Part shown: in pieces, positions 16,281 through 23,938 of the stretch
Position numbering within the stretch: position 1 is the stretch's first letter
Layout of the letters: every line of letters starts with the position of its first letter
Origin: Acetivibrio sp. MSJd-27
GTDB taxonomy: Bacteria > Bacillota > Clostridia > UMGS1840 > HGM11507
Assembly: GCF_018918095.1 (NCBI RefSeq)
Contig: NZ_JAHLPV010000023.1
Location: 1-44,767, forward strand
Reading direction: 5' to 3'
DNA: 44,767 nt
Program-made: the position numbers and the translations under genes
Notes under the pieces: model-generated
Told to the model about the DNA's origin: nothing
The model's input: only the letters and a program-made list of their open reading frames with translations
The model's database searches: none

Positions 16281-17204
16281 CTATTTTTTCAAAAAATCTG
16301 CAATCTGCTCATAAGCGGTTCTCACCTGCTGGAAAACCGGAGGCAATGTGATAAATCCGTGGAGAGAATCCTTCATTCTTATGTTTTTTACTCGATTCCC
16401 GAATTCCTTCAGCCTCTCCCCATAGTCCTCGCCTTCATCGCGAAGCGGGTCATATTCCGCTGTTATAATCAAAGTATTAGGCTGATTTGAGAGATCCTTG
16501 GATAAAAGGGGAGCAAAATAAGGATTATAAAAATCCTCGGGCTTACTGATATACAGCTCCATATAATCTCGTATGCGCTTGGACGTCAAAAAATAGTCTT
16601 TTCCGTTTGTCCGTATAGATTCATAGGGAGAATGCTCTGTATGGTCATTGTAGGTGGAAGGATAAAGCAAAATTTGCTTTTGGGGCAGAAACTCCCCCCT
16701 ATCCCGAGCCATCAGGCTGACGGCTGCAGCGAGATTTCCCCCTGCGCTGTCGCCGATCAAAGCAATTCTTTCTTTTGGTATATCAAACAATGCGTCATCT
16801 AAAAAAACATCTCTGGCAATCGCATAGCAGTCCTCCAATGCACAGGGAAATTTGTATTCCGGCGCAAGTCTATAATCCACAGATATCACGGTACTATTGG
16901 TAGCTTTCGCAAGGTTTGCGCAAACTTTATCATAGCTATCAATATTACCCGTCACCCATCCTCCACCATGATAAAAGATAAGAAGAGAATCATTCACCGA
17001 TTGGGGGGCCGGATAAAGACGCACCGGCACTTCATGATCGTCAACCTTTACTTTGTGATCCCAGAATTGATAAGCCAACTGTTTAATATAACGGCGGTGG
17101 GTAAGATTGACCAACTGCCGTTCCAACTTGTAATTTTTCTTTACATTGATATCCGCATAGGATACGGCTTTTAAAACTGTCAGCATCGCCTTGTTCAATG
17201 CCAT
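16281..17204 (-). CDS. alpha/beta hydrolase, HSL-type esterase
   Basis: A 307-residue carboxylesterase of the hormone-sensitive lipase (family IV) group: the oxyanion-hole motif HGGGWVTG (about 79-86), the nucleophile elbow GDSAGGN (about 151-157), the catalytic aspartate in AEYDPLRDEG and the histidine in DSLHGF near the end. No signal peptide is seen, so it is cytoplasmic and likely acts on short-chain acyl or acetyl esters. The ATG has GAGGCGGTGG upstream. Single gene. Confidence 0.9.
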   Translation of the reverse strand: MALNKAMLTVLKAVSYADINVKKNYKLERQLVNLTHRRYIKQLAYQFWDHKVKVDDHEVPVRLYPAPQSVNDSLLIFYHGGGWVTGNIDSYDKVCANLAKATNSTVISVDYRLAPEYKFPCALEDCYAIARDVFLDDALFDIPKERIALIGDSAGGNLAAAVSLMARDRGEFLPQKQILLYPSTYNDHTEHSPYESIRTNGKDYFLTSKRIRDYMELYISKPEDFYNPYFAPLLSKDLSNQPNTLIITAEYDPLRDEGEDYGERLKEFGNRVKNIRMKDSLHGFITLPPVFQQVRTAYEQIADFLKK

Positions 17205-17289
17205 ATACCACCGCCTCTTTTCTTTCTGAAATTAAAATCAGTATACCATACTTCTGCTTGCTTCACAACATCTTTCTGCAGAACAGCAA

Positions 17290-17323
17290 AATGAAAGGAG
17301 CCGCCTTTTATAAGCAGCTCCTT
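17290..17323 (-). terminator. terminator after the CYTH gene
   Basis: GGAGCCGC (17297-17304) pairs with GCAGCTCC (17314-17321, one mismatch). On the minus strand the hairpin is followed by TTTCATTTT. It lies about 150 bases past the CYTH stop; the bases between show nothing else. Confidence 0.6.
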
Positions 17324-17471
17324 CCCGAAAATAATTGATTGAGAAACAAAAATCCTTCCATTGAAACTGTGACTATTTCAATATCAGGGTATAAGGGTAG
17401 TATAGCACTCTCTCTAAAAAATGTCAATTAAATTCCTCTTATACGGAAATTTACCTTTTTGGAATTTCCGT

Positions 17472-17933
17472 TTATCGTATTTCCGGTACTCCTCCGTTAC
17501 TGCAAAGGGCGTTATTGGAATAGCGAGGGTCGTCTGTCACTTCCCTCTCGATGAAAGACGGAATCGCAACTTTCTCCTCCTCACTGACCATTTCAACCTC
17601 CGCTAAAATCAAATCCCTGTCGTTAAACCGATCGATCTCCCAAATTTTATTCTGGTAAGGATAAAGAAATCTTGTTTTATCCAATGTGCAGTAACAGGCG
17701 TTTTTTAAAAGCTTTAACGCGTCCTTAAAAGGAATCTCATATTCAAATTCTTCCCGCGTCAGCCTGTTTAAGCGGTATTTGATTGTCAGATAGGCTTTTT
17801 CATTCCAGGTTCGCACTCTCACAACCCCTTTAAAGGCCGTTTTAATATAGCCCTGGATAATATGAATTTCCCCGGTTGCCAGAGATTCATCAAACGTATT
17901 TACGATAAACTTCCTTTCAATTTCAAGAGCCAT
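17472..17933 (-). CDS. CYTH domain protein (triphosphate tunnel metalloenzyme)
   Basis: Proteins of this fold hydrolyse triphosphates, often inorganic tripolyphosphate, inside an eight-stranded tunnel. The 153-residue protein begins MALEIERKFIV, which carries the defining ExExK motif and sets the start. It also has the basic and acidic tunnel residues expected downstream (VRVRTWNEKAYLTIKYR, EFEYEIPF, LILAEVEM) and ends in the family pattern EVTDDPRYSNNAL. An earlier in-frame ATG overlaps the serA terminator and is rejected. The ribosome site is weak. Confidence 0.88.
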   Translation of the reverse strand: MALEIERKFIVNTFDESLATGEIHIIQGYIKTAFKGVVRVRTWNEKAYLTIKYRLNRLTREEFEYEIPFKDALKLLKNACYCTLDKTRFLYPYQNKIWEIDRFNDRDLILAEVEMVSEEEKVAIPSFIEREVTDDPRYSNNALCSNGGVPEIR

Positions 17934-17976
17934 TTTTTCACCGCTTTCTTTTTCATAGTATTGCCTGAATGAGATG

Positions 17977-18003
17977 AAAAAAGACACCCGAAAGTGTCTT
18001 TTC
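17977..18003 (-). terminator. serA terminator
   Basis: AAAAGACAC pairs with GTGTCTTTT around a CCGAAA loop, with TTTTTTCAT following on the minus strand. It begins 20 bases after the serA stop. Confidence 0.82.
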
Positions 18004-18022
18004 ATAGAATGATCTTCTATCA

Positions 18023-19186
18023 TTATTGAATCAGCCGCACCCGGATGATTCCATCTATTTTTGACAGGGATTCAATGACATTGCCATTTACTTCTGAATC
18101 GACATCCACAATGGTGTAAGCCACATCATTTTTGCTCTTATTCATCATGTTGTCAATATTCAAATCATTCTTTGCAAATTCATTGGAAATCTGGCTTAAC
18201 ATATTAGGAATATTTTTATGCATGATCGTGATTCTGGATTGAGAGGTCTTTGGAAGCTGAACGGATGGGAAATTGACGGAATTGGTGATATTGCCGCGTT
18301 CAATGTACTCTTTGATTTCACGAACCGCCATCACAGCACAGTTCTCTTCCGATTCCGGTGTAGAAGCTCCTAAATGCGGAATAGAAATCACATTCTTATA
18401 ATTCAAAAGCGCTTTATTCGGAAAATCTGTGACGTAGCAGGCAACCTTTTCACTGTCAAGCGCGGATTTCATTGCATCCGCATCCACCAGATCCGCCCGC
18501 GAACAGTTGATAATCCGTACGCCGTCTTTCATGGTTTCCAAAGCGACGGAGCTAACCATCTTTTCTGTTTCTTTTGTCAGCGGAACATGCAATGTAATAT
18601 AATCACAGTTTTCAAAGATCTCATTGCGGTTGATCGCACGTTTGACATTTGTGGAAAGCCCCCATGCAGCGTCAATTGAAATATATGGATCATACCCAAT
18701 CACATTCATACCAAGCGCCTCCGCTGCATTTGCGACCAGAACACCAATTGCCCCTAAGCCGACAACCCCCAAAGTTTTTCCCGCGATTTCAGGACCGACA
18801 AAAGCGCTTTTCCCCTTCTCAACATCTTTTTCGACCGTATCAGAAGAAACCAATTCCTTAGCCCAGTCGATTCCGCCGACAATATTACGGGAGGAAAGCA
18901 AAAGAGCCGCAATGACCAATTCTTTCACCGCATTTGCATTCGCTCCAGGTGTATTGAAAACCACGATTCCCTTTTCCGTACATTTATCGAGAGGAATATT
19001 GTTTACACCTGCGCCTGCACGGCCGATTGCCAAGAGAGATTCGGGCATATCGTAGTCATGCATGTTAAAGCTTCTTAATAAAATACCATCCGGCGTTTCC
19101 GTGTTGTCAGAAATCGCATATTTTGTCTGATCTAATTTTGATAATCCAACATGAGAGATTTTGTTTAATGTCAAAATATTATACAA
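18023..19186 (-). CDS. serA: D-3-phosphoglycerate dehydrogenase
   Basis: Oxidises 3-phosphoglycerate in the first step of serine synthesis. The 387 residues contain the D-isomer dehydrogenase pattern: GRAGAGVNNIPLDKC (about 54), the NAD-binding GVVGLGAIGVLVANAA (about 138), NCSRADLVD with the substrate arginine, and the catalytic histidine in SIPHLGAST (about 272). The C-terminal 75 residues are an ACT domain (ITIMHKNIPNMLSQISNEFAKNDLNIDNM), which often senses serine. The short form lacks the extra ASB domain. The start is TTG with GGAAGGTG upstream. It lies 14 bases after serC and is co-transcribed with it. Confidence 0.93.
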   Translation of the reverse strand: MYNILTLNKISHVGLSKLDQTKYAISDNTETPDGILLRSFNMHDYDMPESLLAIGRAGAGVNNIPLDKCTEKGIVVFNTPGANANAVKELVIAALLLSSRNIVGGIDWAKELVSSDTVEKDVEKGKSAFVGPEIAGKTLGVVGLGAIGVLVANAAEALGMNVIGYDPYISIDAAWGLSTNVKRAINRNEIFENCDYITLHVPLTKETEKMVSSVALETMKDGVRIINCSRADLVDADAMKSALDSEKVACYVTDFPNKALLNYKNVISIPHLGASTPESEENCAVMAVREIKEYIERGNITNSVNFPSVQLPKTSQSRITIMHKNIPNMLSQISNEFAKNDLNIDNMMNKSKNDVAYTIVDVDSEVNGNVIESLSKIDGIIRVRLIQ

Positions 19187-19200
19187 GGTAAATCACCTTC

Positions 19201-20283
19201 CTATTTATTTTCATTTTCAAATTTTTTCATAAATGCAACCAAAGCTTCTACGCCTTCTGCAGGCATTGCATTATAAATGCTGGCGCGCATACCGCCCACT
19301 GTCCGGTGTCCTTTCAAGTTGACAAAGCCGTTTTCGGTTGCCTCTTTGATAAATTTCGCATTTAAGTCATCATTCCCCGTAATGAAAGGTACATTCATCA
19401 AGGAGCGGTCTTCTTTTACAACGGTTCCTTTGAACATAGCGGAAGCGTCCAGATAATCATACAGTACCGCTGCTTTTTCCCGGTTGATTTTTTCAATTGC
19501 TTCCACACCGCCGATGCCTTTGAGCCATTCCAGAACCAGCTTACAGATATAGATAGAGTAGGTCGGAGGGGTGTTGTACATAGAGCCGTTGTCTGCATGT
19601 GTCTGATAGTTCAGCATGGTAGGAGTGATATCCAATGCTTTGCCGATCAAATCCTCACGGATTATTACGACCGTTAATCCGGCAGGGCCAATATTTTTCT
19701 GTGCTCCGGCATAGAGTAGTCCAAATTTGCTGACATCCAGCTTCTCAGAGAGAATACAGGAGGAGATATCTGCAACCAGCGGGACATCACCGACATCCGG
19801 CAATTGGTTATACTTTGTACCGTAAATCGTGTTATTCAATGTGATATGTACATAGTCCGCATCCGGATCAAACATATCCTTTGTAAGCTTCGGGATATAG
19901 GAAAACGTCTTGTCATCACTGGAGGCAACAATTCTTGCGTTTCCATAGCGTTTTGCTTCCTGATATGCTTTTTTTGCCCACTGCCCGGTGATTACAAAGT
20001 CTGCTTTTTTCTTTTCAGAATATAGATTCAGCGGAATCATCGCAAACTGCGTGGAAGCGCCACCCTGTAAAAAAAGCACTTTATAGTTACTGGGGATATC
20101 CATCAACTCATAAAAAAGCTCGGACGCCCGGTCAATGATAGCCTGATAATCTTTGGAGCGGTGACTCATTTCCATAACGGACATGCCGGTTTGACCATAA
20201 CAGGTCATTTCACCCGCCGCAGTTTTCAGAACTTCCTCGGGAAGCATGGACGGTCCTGCTGAAAAATTAAATACTCTTTGCAT
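19201..20283 (-). CDS. serC: phosphoserine aminotransferase
   Basis: PLP enzyme that transaminates phosphohydroxypyruvate to phosphoserine, the second step of serine synthesis. The 360-residue protein opens with VFNFSAGPSMLPEEVL, has MEMSHRSKDY, FLQGGASTQFAM (about 69-80) and the PLP-lysine region LLYAGAQKNIGPAGL (Lys about 194), and ends with the substrate-site GHRTVGGMRASIYNA. It is the first gene of serC-serA, with a near-consensus promoter. No serB is in the window. Confidence 0.96.
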   Translation of the reverse strand: MQRVFNFSAGPSMLPEEVLKTAAGEMTCYGQTGMSVMEMSHRSKDYQAIIDRASELFYELMDIPSNYKVLFLQGGASTQFAMIPLNLYSEKKKADFVITGQWAKKAYQEAKRYGNARIVASSDDKTFSYIPKLTKDMFDPDADYVHITLNNTIYGTKYNQLPDVGDVPLVADISSCILSEKLDVSKFGLLYAGAQKNIGPAGLTVVIIREDLIGKALDITPTMLNYQTHADNGSMYNTPPTYSIYICKLVLEWLKGIGGVEAIEKINREKAAVLYDYLDASAMFKGTVVKEDRSLMNVPFITGNDDLNAKFIKEATENGFVNLKGHRTVGGMRASIYNAMPAEGVEALVAFMKKFENENK

Positions 20284-20330
20284 AGAACAAATCCCCTTTA
20301 TATTATTTTTGAAAGAAAAATTTACTATTA

Positions 20331-20359
20331 ATTATACTACACATTTCCCCTTTCGTCAA
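20331..20359 (-). promoter_or_regulatory. serC-serA promoter, near consensus
   Basis: On the minus strand TTGACG (20354-20359), a 17-base spacer and TATAAT (20331-20336). AAAGGGG serves as ribosome site before the serC ATG. Confidence 0.85.
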
Positions 20360-20610
20360 TGATTGATTCGGAAAAATCAGCTTTTCCCAGCATTCCGGGA
20401 TTTCGACGAGATTCTTGTTTATGTTAATAAAATATTCATAATCCATTCATGAATTCCTCATATATGAACACTATAATACGAAGTGTAAAGGTTCTTACAA
20501 GAGCTTTTATAAAAATCCCTTAATAAAACCCTTTTATAAGAAATAACCCCTTTTATTTCTTATCCCCCCTTTCCGGAGCGGGAGCTCCGGTGCATACAAA
20601 TAAATCCCAC

Positions 20611-20640
20611 AAAAAAGGAAGCCAACATGGCTTCCTTTTC
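20611..20640. terminator. intrinsic terminator in the serC upstream gap
   Basis: GGAAGCCA (20617-20624) pairs perfectly with TGGCTTCC (20628-20635). It has TTTT on the plus side and TTTTTT on the minus side. On the minus strand it follows the short ORF at 20676 by 40 bases. Bases 20360-20610 between it and the serC promoter hold only AT-rich palindromes (20536-20562 and CCGGAGC/GCTCCGG at 20573-20590), no gene. Confidence 0.75.
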
Positions 20641-20675
20641 CCCTGTCTGGGGATAATTTCAAATCTTTTTTCTTC

Positions 20676-20828
20676 TTAAAACTTAAACGCTTCGAAATAC
20701 TTCAATGTTTGTATTCCATCTCTTACGCCTGTGCGTTGTGGTAAAAAATTCACAAAATAAACATCAAAAAATATGCGGCTGGAGCCGTCTGCTGCCCTGC
20801 AATATGGTTTATCTGTCACTGACAACAC
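20676..20828 (-). CDS. possible 50-residue ORF downstream of a structured element
   Basis: A GTG start with AAGGAG 9 bases upstream opens a 50-residue frame ending 40 bases before a perfect intrinsic terminator. An overlapping ATG four bases upstream gives only seven codons and could instead be a leader peptide. The translation has no domain I recognise; it contains the string LPQRTGVRDGIQTLKYFEAF near the C-terminus. The coding status is uncertain. Context (structured RNA, ribosome site, short ORF, terminator) is the main reason to record it. Confidence 0.35.
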   Translation of the reverse strand: MLSVTDKPYCRAADGSSRIFFDVYFVNFLPQRTGVRDGIQTLKYFEAFKF

Positions 20829-20859
20829 TCATAAATTCTCCTTCAAAGGAATTCTCTCA

Positions 20860-21041
20860 TCCCGTTGAACCGATATTTTCTTTGCATAGATTGTTATTCA
20901 CCTTCAATAAGGGCTTGCCCCGTCATTCAACGAGGACAAGGGCACTGCATAGCCGTGCCGCGATCAGCGAGAGATTGCACTCCCGCTGATTGCGGATATG
21001 GACCCCGCCGCCTTAAGAGGCGTGGGACATCTTGCCCGCAG
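20860..21041 (-). ncRNA. candidate structured RNA, class unknown
   Basis: Read on the minus strand, the GC-rich segment folds into consecutive hairpins: TGCGG/CCGCA (21036-21040 with 20992-20996) enclosing a CGCC/GGCG stem; a 15-position stem (20982-20996 with 20959-20973, one mismatch); GCAC/GTGC; and CTTGTCCT against GGGGCAAG (about 20937 and 20915), which uses two G-U pairs. Those G-U pairs would be mismatches on the plus strand, so minus is favoured. It is unlike SRP RNA, tmRNA, RNase P RNA or a T-box as far as I can tell. The string CTGCATAGC-GTGCC on the plus strand vaguely recalls IscB-type omega RNAs, from memory only. Confidence 0.45.
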
Positions 21042-21087
21042 TTATAAGAACGATATTTCACTTTACTGAATAATGAGTTTCGGAACA

Positions 21088-21124
21088 TAAAAACCCCGGC
21101 TTCATCCAATCAATAAAGCCGGGG
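21088..21124 (-). terminator. terminator of the metal ATPase gene
   Basis: CCCCGGCTT (21094-21102) pairs perfectly with AAGCCGGGG (21116-21124), followed on the minus strand by TTTTTATG. It begins about 40 bases after the ATPase stop. Confidence 0.88.
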
Positions 21125-21165
21125 ATGCCTATACTTATTCAAATGGCTATCTGTTTTTATTTAAT

Positions 21166-23232
21166 TCAAACCCGCAAACATCTCAGCGCATTCAAGACGG
21201 CCAGCAGGGACACCCCCACATCTGCGAAGACAGCCTCCCACATGTTTCCCAATCCAAAAACGGTAAGAATCAGGATAAGTGCCTTAATTCCAAGGGCAAA
21301 GGAGATATTTTGAGTGACTACCTTTCTGGTTTTTGCTGCAATGCGCTTTGCAACCGCTATTTTAGAAAGTTCATCCGTCATCAGAACGATATCGCTCGCT
21401 TCGATCGCCGCGTCGCTTCCTACGCCGCCCATAGCAAACCCGATATCGGCTATCTTCAGCACCGGCGCATCGTTGATACCATCCCCCACAAAAGCGGTTT
21501 TTCCAGTAGTATTTTTCTGCATAATTTCCTGAAGAAACCGTACTTTATCCTGAGGGAGAAGTTCGCTTTTGATCTCATCGATTCCCACTTCTCTTCCCAC
21601 TGTCTCGGCTACTTTCCGGCTGTCACCGGTTAACATAACGGTTTTTCGAATTCCGCTCTTCTTCAGTTTTTCAATTGCCTGTTTGGTATCCGCTTTTATT
21701 TTATCTGCAATCAAGAGCCTTCCCGCCAACTTACCGTCTACAGCAACATAGACTACGGTATCCGCAGTGTCTGTCTGTGGGAAACAGATCTTTTCTTTTT
21801 CCATCAATTTACGATTTCCCGCCAGGACTTTTTCTCCGTTCCATTCAATACGCGTTCCGTGTCCTGCTATTTCTTCATAAGAGTTGACTGTATCTTTATC
21901 CACCTCCGCACCGTATGCCTTCTGAATGGAAAGTGCAATCGGATGATTGGAAAAACTTTCACAGTATGCCGCATAGCGGAGTACTTCTTTCTCGCTGAAA
22001 CCACTTTCACTTTGAATCTGTCTCACTTCAAAGCTACCCTTTGTCAGAGTACCCGTCTTATCGAATACAATGGTGTTCACATCATTCAAGCCTTCCAGAT
22101 AATTGCTTCCTTTGATCAAAATACCGTTACGCGATGCCCCGCCGATCCCTCCAAAAAAACCAAGCGGAATGGAAATGACAAGGGCACAAGGGCACGAGAT
22201 AACTAGAAAGGTAAGCCCGCGGTACAGCCAGGAATCAAAATTTCCAAAACCGCTGAACAGTGGGGGTACCAACGATAGCAAGGCTGCAGCGAGAATCACG
22301 AAAGGTGTATAAACCTTTGCAAACTTCGTGATAAAGTGTTCTGTTCTGGACTTGTTTCCTGATGCGTTCTCCACCAAATTTAAAATTTTGGATACAGTGG
22401 AATCCTTGAATTCCTTGGTGACTTCTATTTTCAAAAGTCCGTTTAGATTGATCGAACCGGACAATACTTCGCTTCCTTTTGCCGTTTCCTCCGGCACGCT
22501 CTCCCCGGTCAGTGCCTTTTTATCCAGTGTTGACTGTCCCTCCAGCACAATACCGTCCAGCGGAATCTTTTCTCCGGGTTTTACGAGTATCCTGTCGCCG
22601 ATGTGCACCTGCCCAGGATCCGTCTTTTTTTCTCCGCCCTCTGTTATCAGATTTGCATAATCCGGCTTGATATCCATCAAATCCGTGATGGATTTTCTGG
22701 AACGTTCCACCGCCAAATCCTGAAAAAATTCACCTATGTTATAAAAAATCATGACTGCGACGCCTTCGGCGTATTCTCCGATCACGAATGCGCCAACCGT
22801 AGCGATACTCATCAGAAAATTTTCGTCAAAAATCTGTCCGCGGCGAATGTTTTTTAAAGATTTCAAAAGCACTTTATATCCAATCATCAAAAAACTGACA
22901 AGAAAGCCGGCCAACTGGATATCCTCCGGCAGAAAGAAGGTGGCTGCAAAAAGAAGAATCCCTAATCCAAACGGCAGATATGCAAGCCATCCGGATTTCT
23001 CTTCCTCCGGTTTCTCCCGTGCGTAAATTTCCACATCCGCTTCCAACTTCTTTGCCTCCCTGTTTATGCGGGGCAATATATATTTTTCGCTTTTCTCGGT
23101 CTCCACCGTAAGCGTCTTTTGAATAAAATCGAGTTTTACGCTGCTTAACTCCTCCATCTGGTTCAGCCGCTCTTCAATCTTCCCGGCACAATGGCCGCAG
23201 TCCAGATTTCTGATATAATACTTCTTTTTCAT
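21166..23232 (-). CDS. cadA: P1B-type heavy-metal ATPase (Cd/Zn/Pb export)
   Basis: Exports divalent soft metals from the cytoplasm at the cost of ATP. The 688-residue protein has an N-terminal heavy-metal-associated domain with the metal motif DCGHCAGK (about 10-17), transmembrane segments, the phosphatase-loop TGES, the intramembrane CPC in ISCPCALVIS (about 347), the phosphorylation site DKTGTLT (about 393) and the hinge GDGINDAP. CPC with a single N-terminal domain and an ArsR-type repressor beside it point to cadmium/zinc rather than copper. The ATG has GAGGAGG upstream. Second gene of a two-gene operon with the repressor. Confidence 0.9.
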   Translation of the reverse strand: MKKKYYIRNLDCGHCAGKIEERLNQMEELSSVKLDFIQKTLTVETEKSEKYILPRINREAKKLEADVEIYAREKPEEEKSGWLAYLPFGLGILLFAATFFLPEDIQLAGFLVSFLMIGYKVLLKSLKNIRRGQIFDENFLMSIATVGAFVIGEYAEGVAVMIFYNIGEFFQDLAVERSRKSITDLMDIKPDYANLITEGGEKKTDPGQVHIGDRILVKPGEKIPLDGIVLEGQSTLDKKALTGESVPEETAKGSEVLSGSINLNGLLKIEVTKEFKDSTVSKILNLVENASGNKSRTEHFITKFAKVYTPFVILAAALLSLVPPLFSGFGNFDSWLYRGLTFLVISCPCALVISIPLGFFGGIGGASRNGILIKGSNYLEGLNDVNTIVFDKTGTLTKGSFEVRQIQSESGFSEKEVLRYAAYCESFSNHPIALSIQKAYGAEVDKDTVNSYEEIAGHGTRIEWNGEKVLAGNRKLMEKEKICFPQTDTADTVVYVAVDGKLAGRLLIADKIKADTKQAIEKLKKSGIRKTVMLTGDSRKVAETVGREVGIDEIKSELLPQDKVRFLQEIMQKNTTGKTAFVGDGINDAPVLKIADIGFAMGGVGSDAAIEASDIVLMTDELSKIAVAKRIAAKTRKVVTQNISFALGIKALILILTVFGLGNMWEAVFADVGVSLLAVLNALRCLRV

Positions 23233-23245
23233 AGGTCAAGCCTCC

Positions 23246-23608
23246 TCACTGTTTTTCTTTGATATGCTCCAGACCGATATGGAAAATCTGTCCCACATGG
23301 GAATCCTTTAAGGAATAGTATACTACCTTTCCAACCTTAGTGGCTTTCACTAGATTGGTATTTTTTAAAATTCGGAGCTGATGGGATATCGCAGACTGCG
23401 TCATGTTAAGCAGGCAGGAAATATCACAGACACACATTTGCTCTTCCAGCAGTGCCGCAATAATCCGCATCCGCGTACTATCCCCGAAGACTTTAAACAG
23501 CTCTGCCAAATCATATAAATCTTCTTCCTCCGGCATTTTTTTACTCACTTCATCAATTACTTCCTGGTGAATGACGGTATTTGTACATTTCTCAATTTCT
23601 TTTTTCAT
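23246..23608 (-). CDS. ArsR/SmtB-family metal-sensing repressor (CadC-like)
   Basis: A 120-residue winged-helix protein that should release operator DNA when metal binds. The helix-turn-helix is in CDISCLLNMTQSAISHQLRILKNTNLV. Two possible sensor sites are visible: a CadC-type alpha3 motif CVCD (about 58-61) and an alpha5 site with Asp and His in DSHVGQIFHIGLEH near the C-terminus. Having both resembles CadC and its relatives. It precedes the ATPase by 13 bases and has AGGAGG before its ATG. Two operator palindromes flank the promoter upstream, so it likely represses its own operon. Confidence 0.9.
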   Translation of the reverse strand: MKKEIEKCTNTVIHQEVIDEVSKKMPEEEDLYDLAELFKVFGDSTRMRIIAALLEEQMCVCDISCLLNMTQSAISHQLRILKNTNLVKATKVGKVVYYSLKDSHVGQIFHIGLEHIKEKQ

Positions 23609-23630
23609 CGTATCCCTCCTATTTTAATAT

Positions 23631-23701
23631 ATGAACAACCGTTCATTTGTTTATAGTTTACCACGGCTCTTTTTAATTGTCAACACTTGAACAAATATTC
23701 A
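23631..23701 (-). promoter_or_regulatory. metal-operon promoter with two ArsR-type operators
   Basis: Palindrome ATGAACAACCGTTCAT (23631-23646) and the related TGAACAAATATTCA (23688-23701) lie on either side of a minus-strand promoter: TTGACA at 23678-23683, 17-base spacer, TAAACT at 23655-23660. The first palindrome overlaps the start region and the second abuts the -35, a repression arrangement typical of the family. Confidence 0.7.
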
Positions 23702-23774
23702 TATATTTTTTTGCTTTTTTTTTATTGTCGAGTGTGATATGATTAAAGATAGACAGTGAGGAAATAATTTAAAC

Positions 23775-23907
23775 ATGAATATACAAATGATAAAATGTAA
23801 TTATTGTAACCACGAATTCTCATTTATACCTTGCGCCGATTTCATAATATTTTTGCCCCCAATGTAAAAAAGAAATATATCTGGAGTGCGAATACGGAAG
23901 AATATAG
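23775..23907 (+). pseudogene. mini zinc-ribbon gene with a +1 frameshift
   Basis: An ATG at 23775 opens MNIQMIKCNYCNHEFSF with a CxxC pair and runs to an early stop 31 codons on. Skipping one T in the TTTTT at about 23851 restores FCPQCKKEIYLECEYGRI, ending at TAG 23905-23907. The repaired product of about 44 residues would be a CxxC...CxxC zinc ribbon. A single-base error in a T-run, a real decayed gene, or a programmed +1 shift would all explain it. Its function is unknown. Confidence 0.55.
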
Positions 23908-23938
23908 ACTCAATACGAAATAAAAGGAGACATATATC

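Noticed and set aside
20705-21047. Plus-strand open frames across the structured element as transposase remnants
   Set aside because: The translations are arginine/proline-rich with no transposase motif; they reflect GC-rich stems.
20360-21080. T-box, tmRNA, SRP RNA or RNase P RNA in the serC upstream gap
   Set aside because: No T-box core, no tag reading frame or tRNA-like ends, no GGAAG-AGCAGC SRP loop and no GAGGAAAGTCC of RNase P could be found on either strand.
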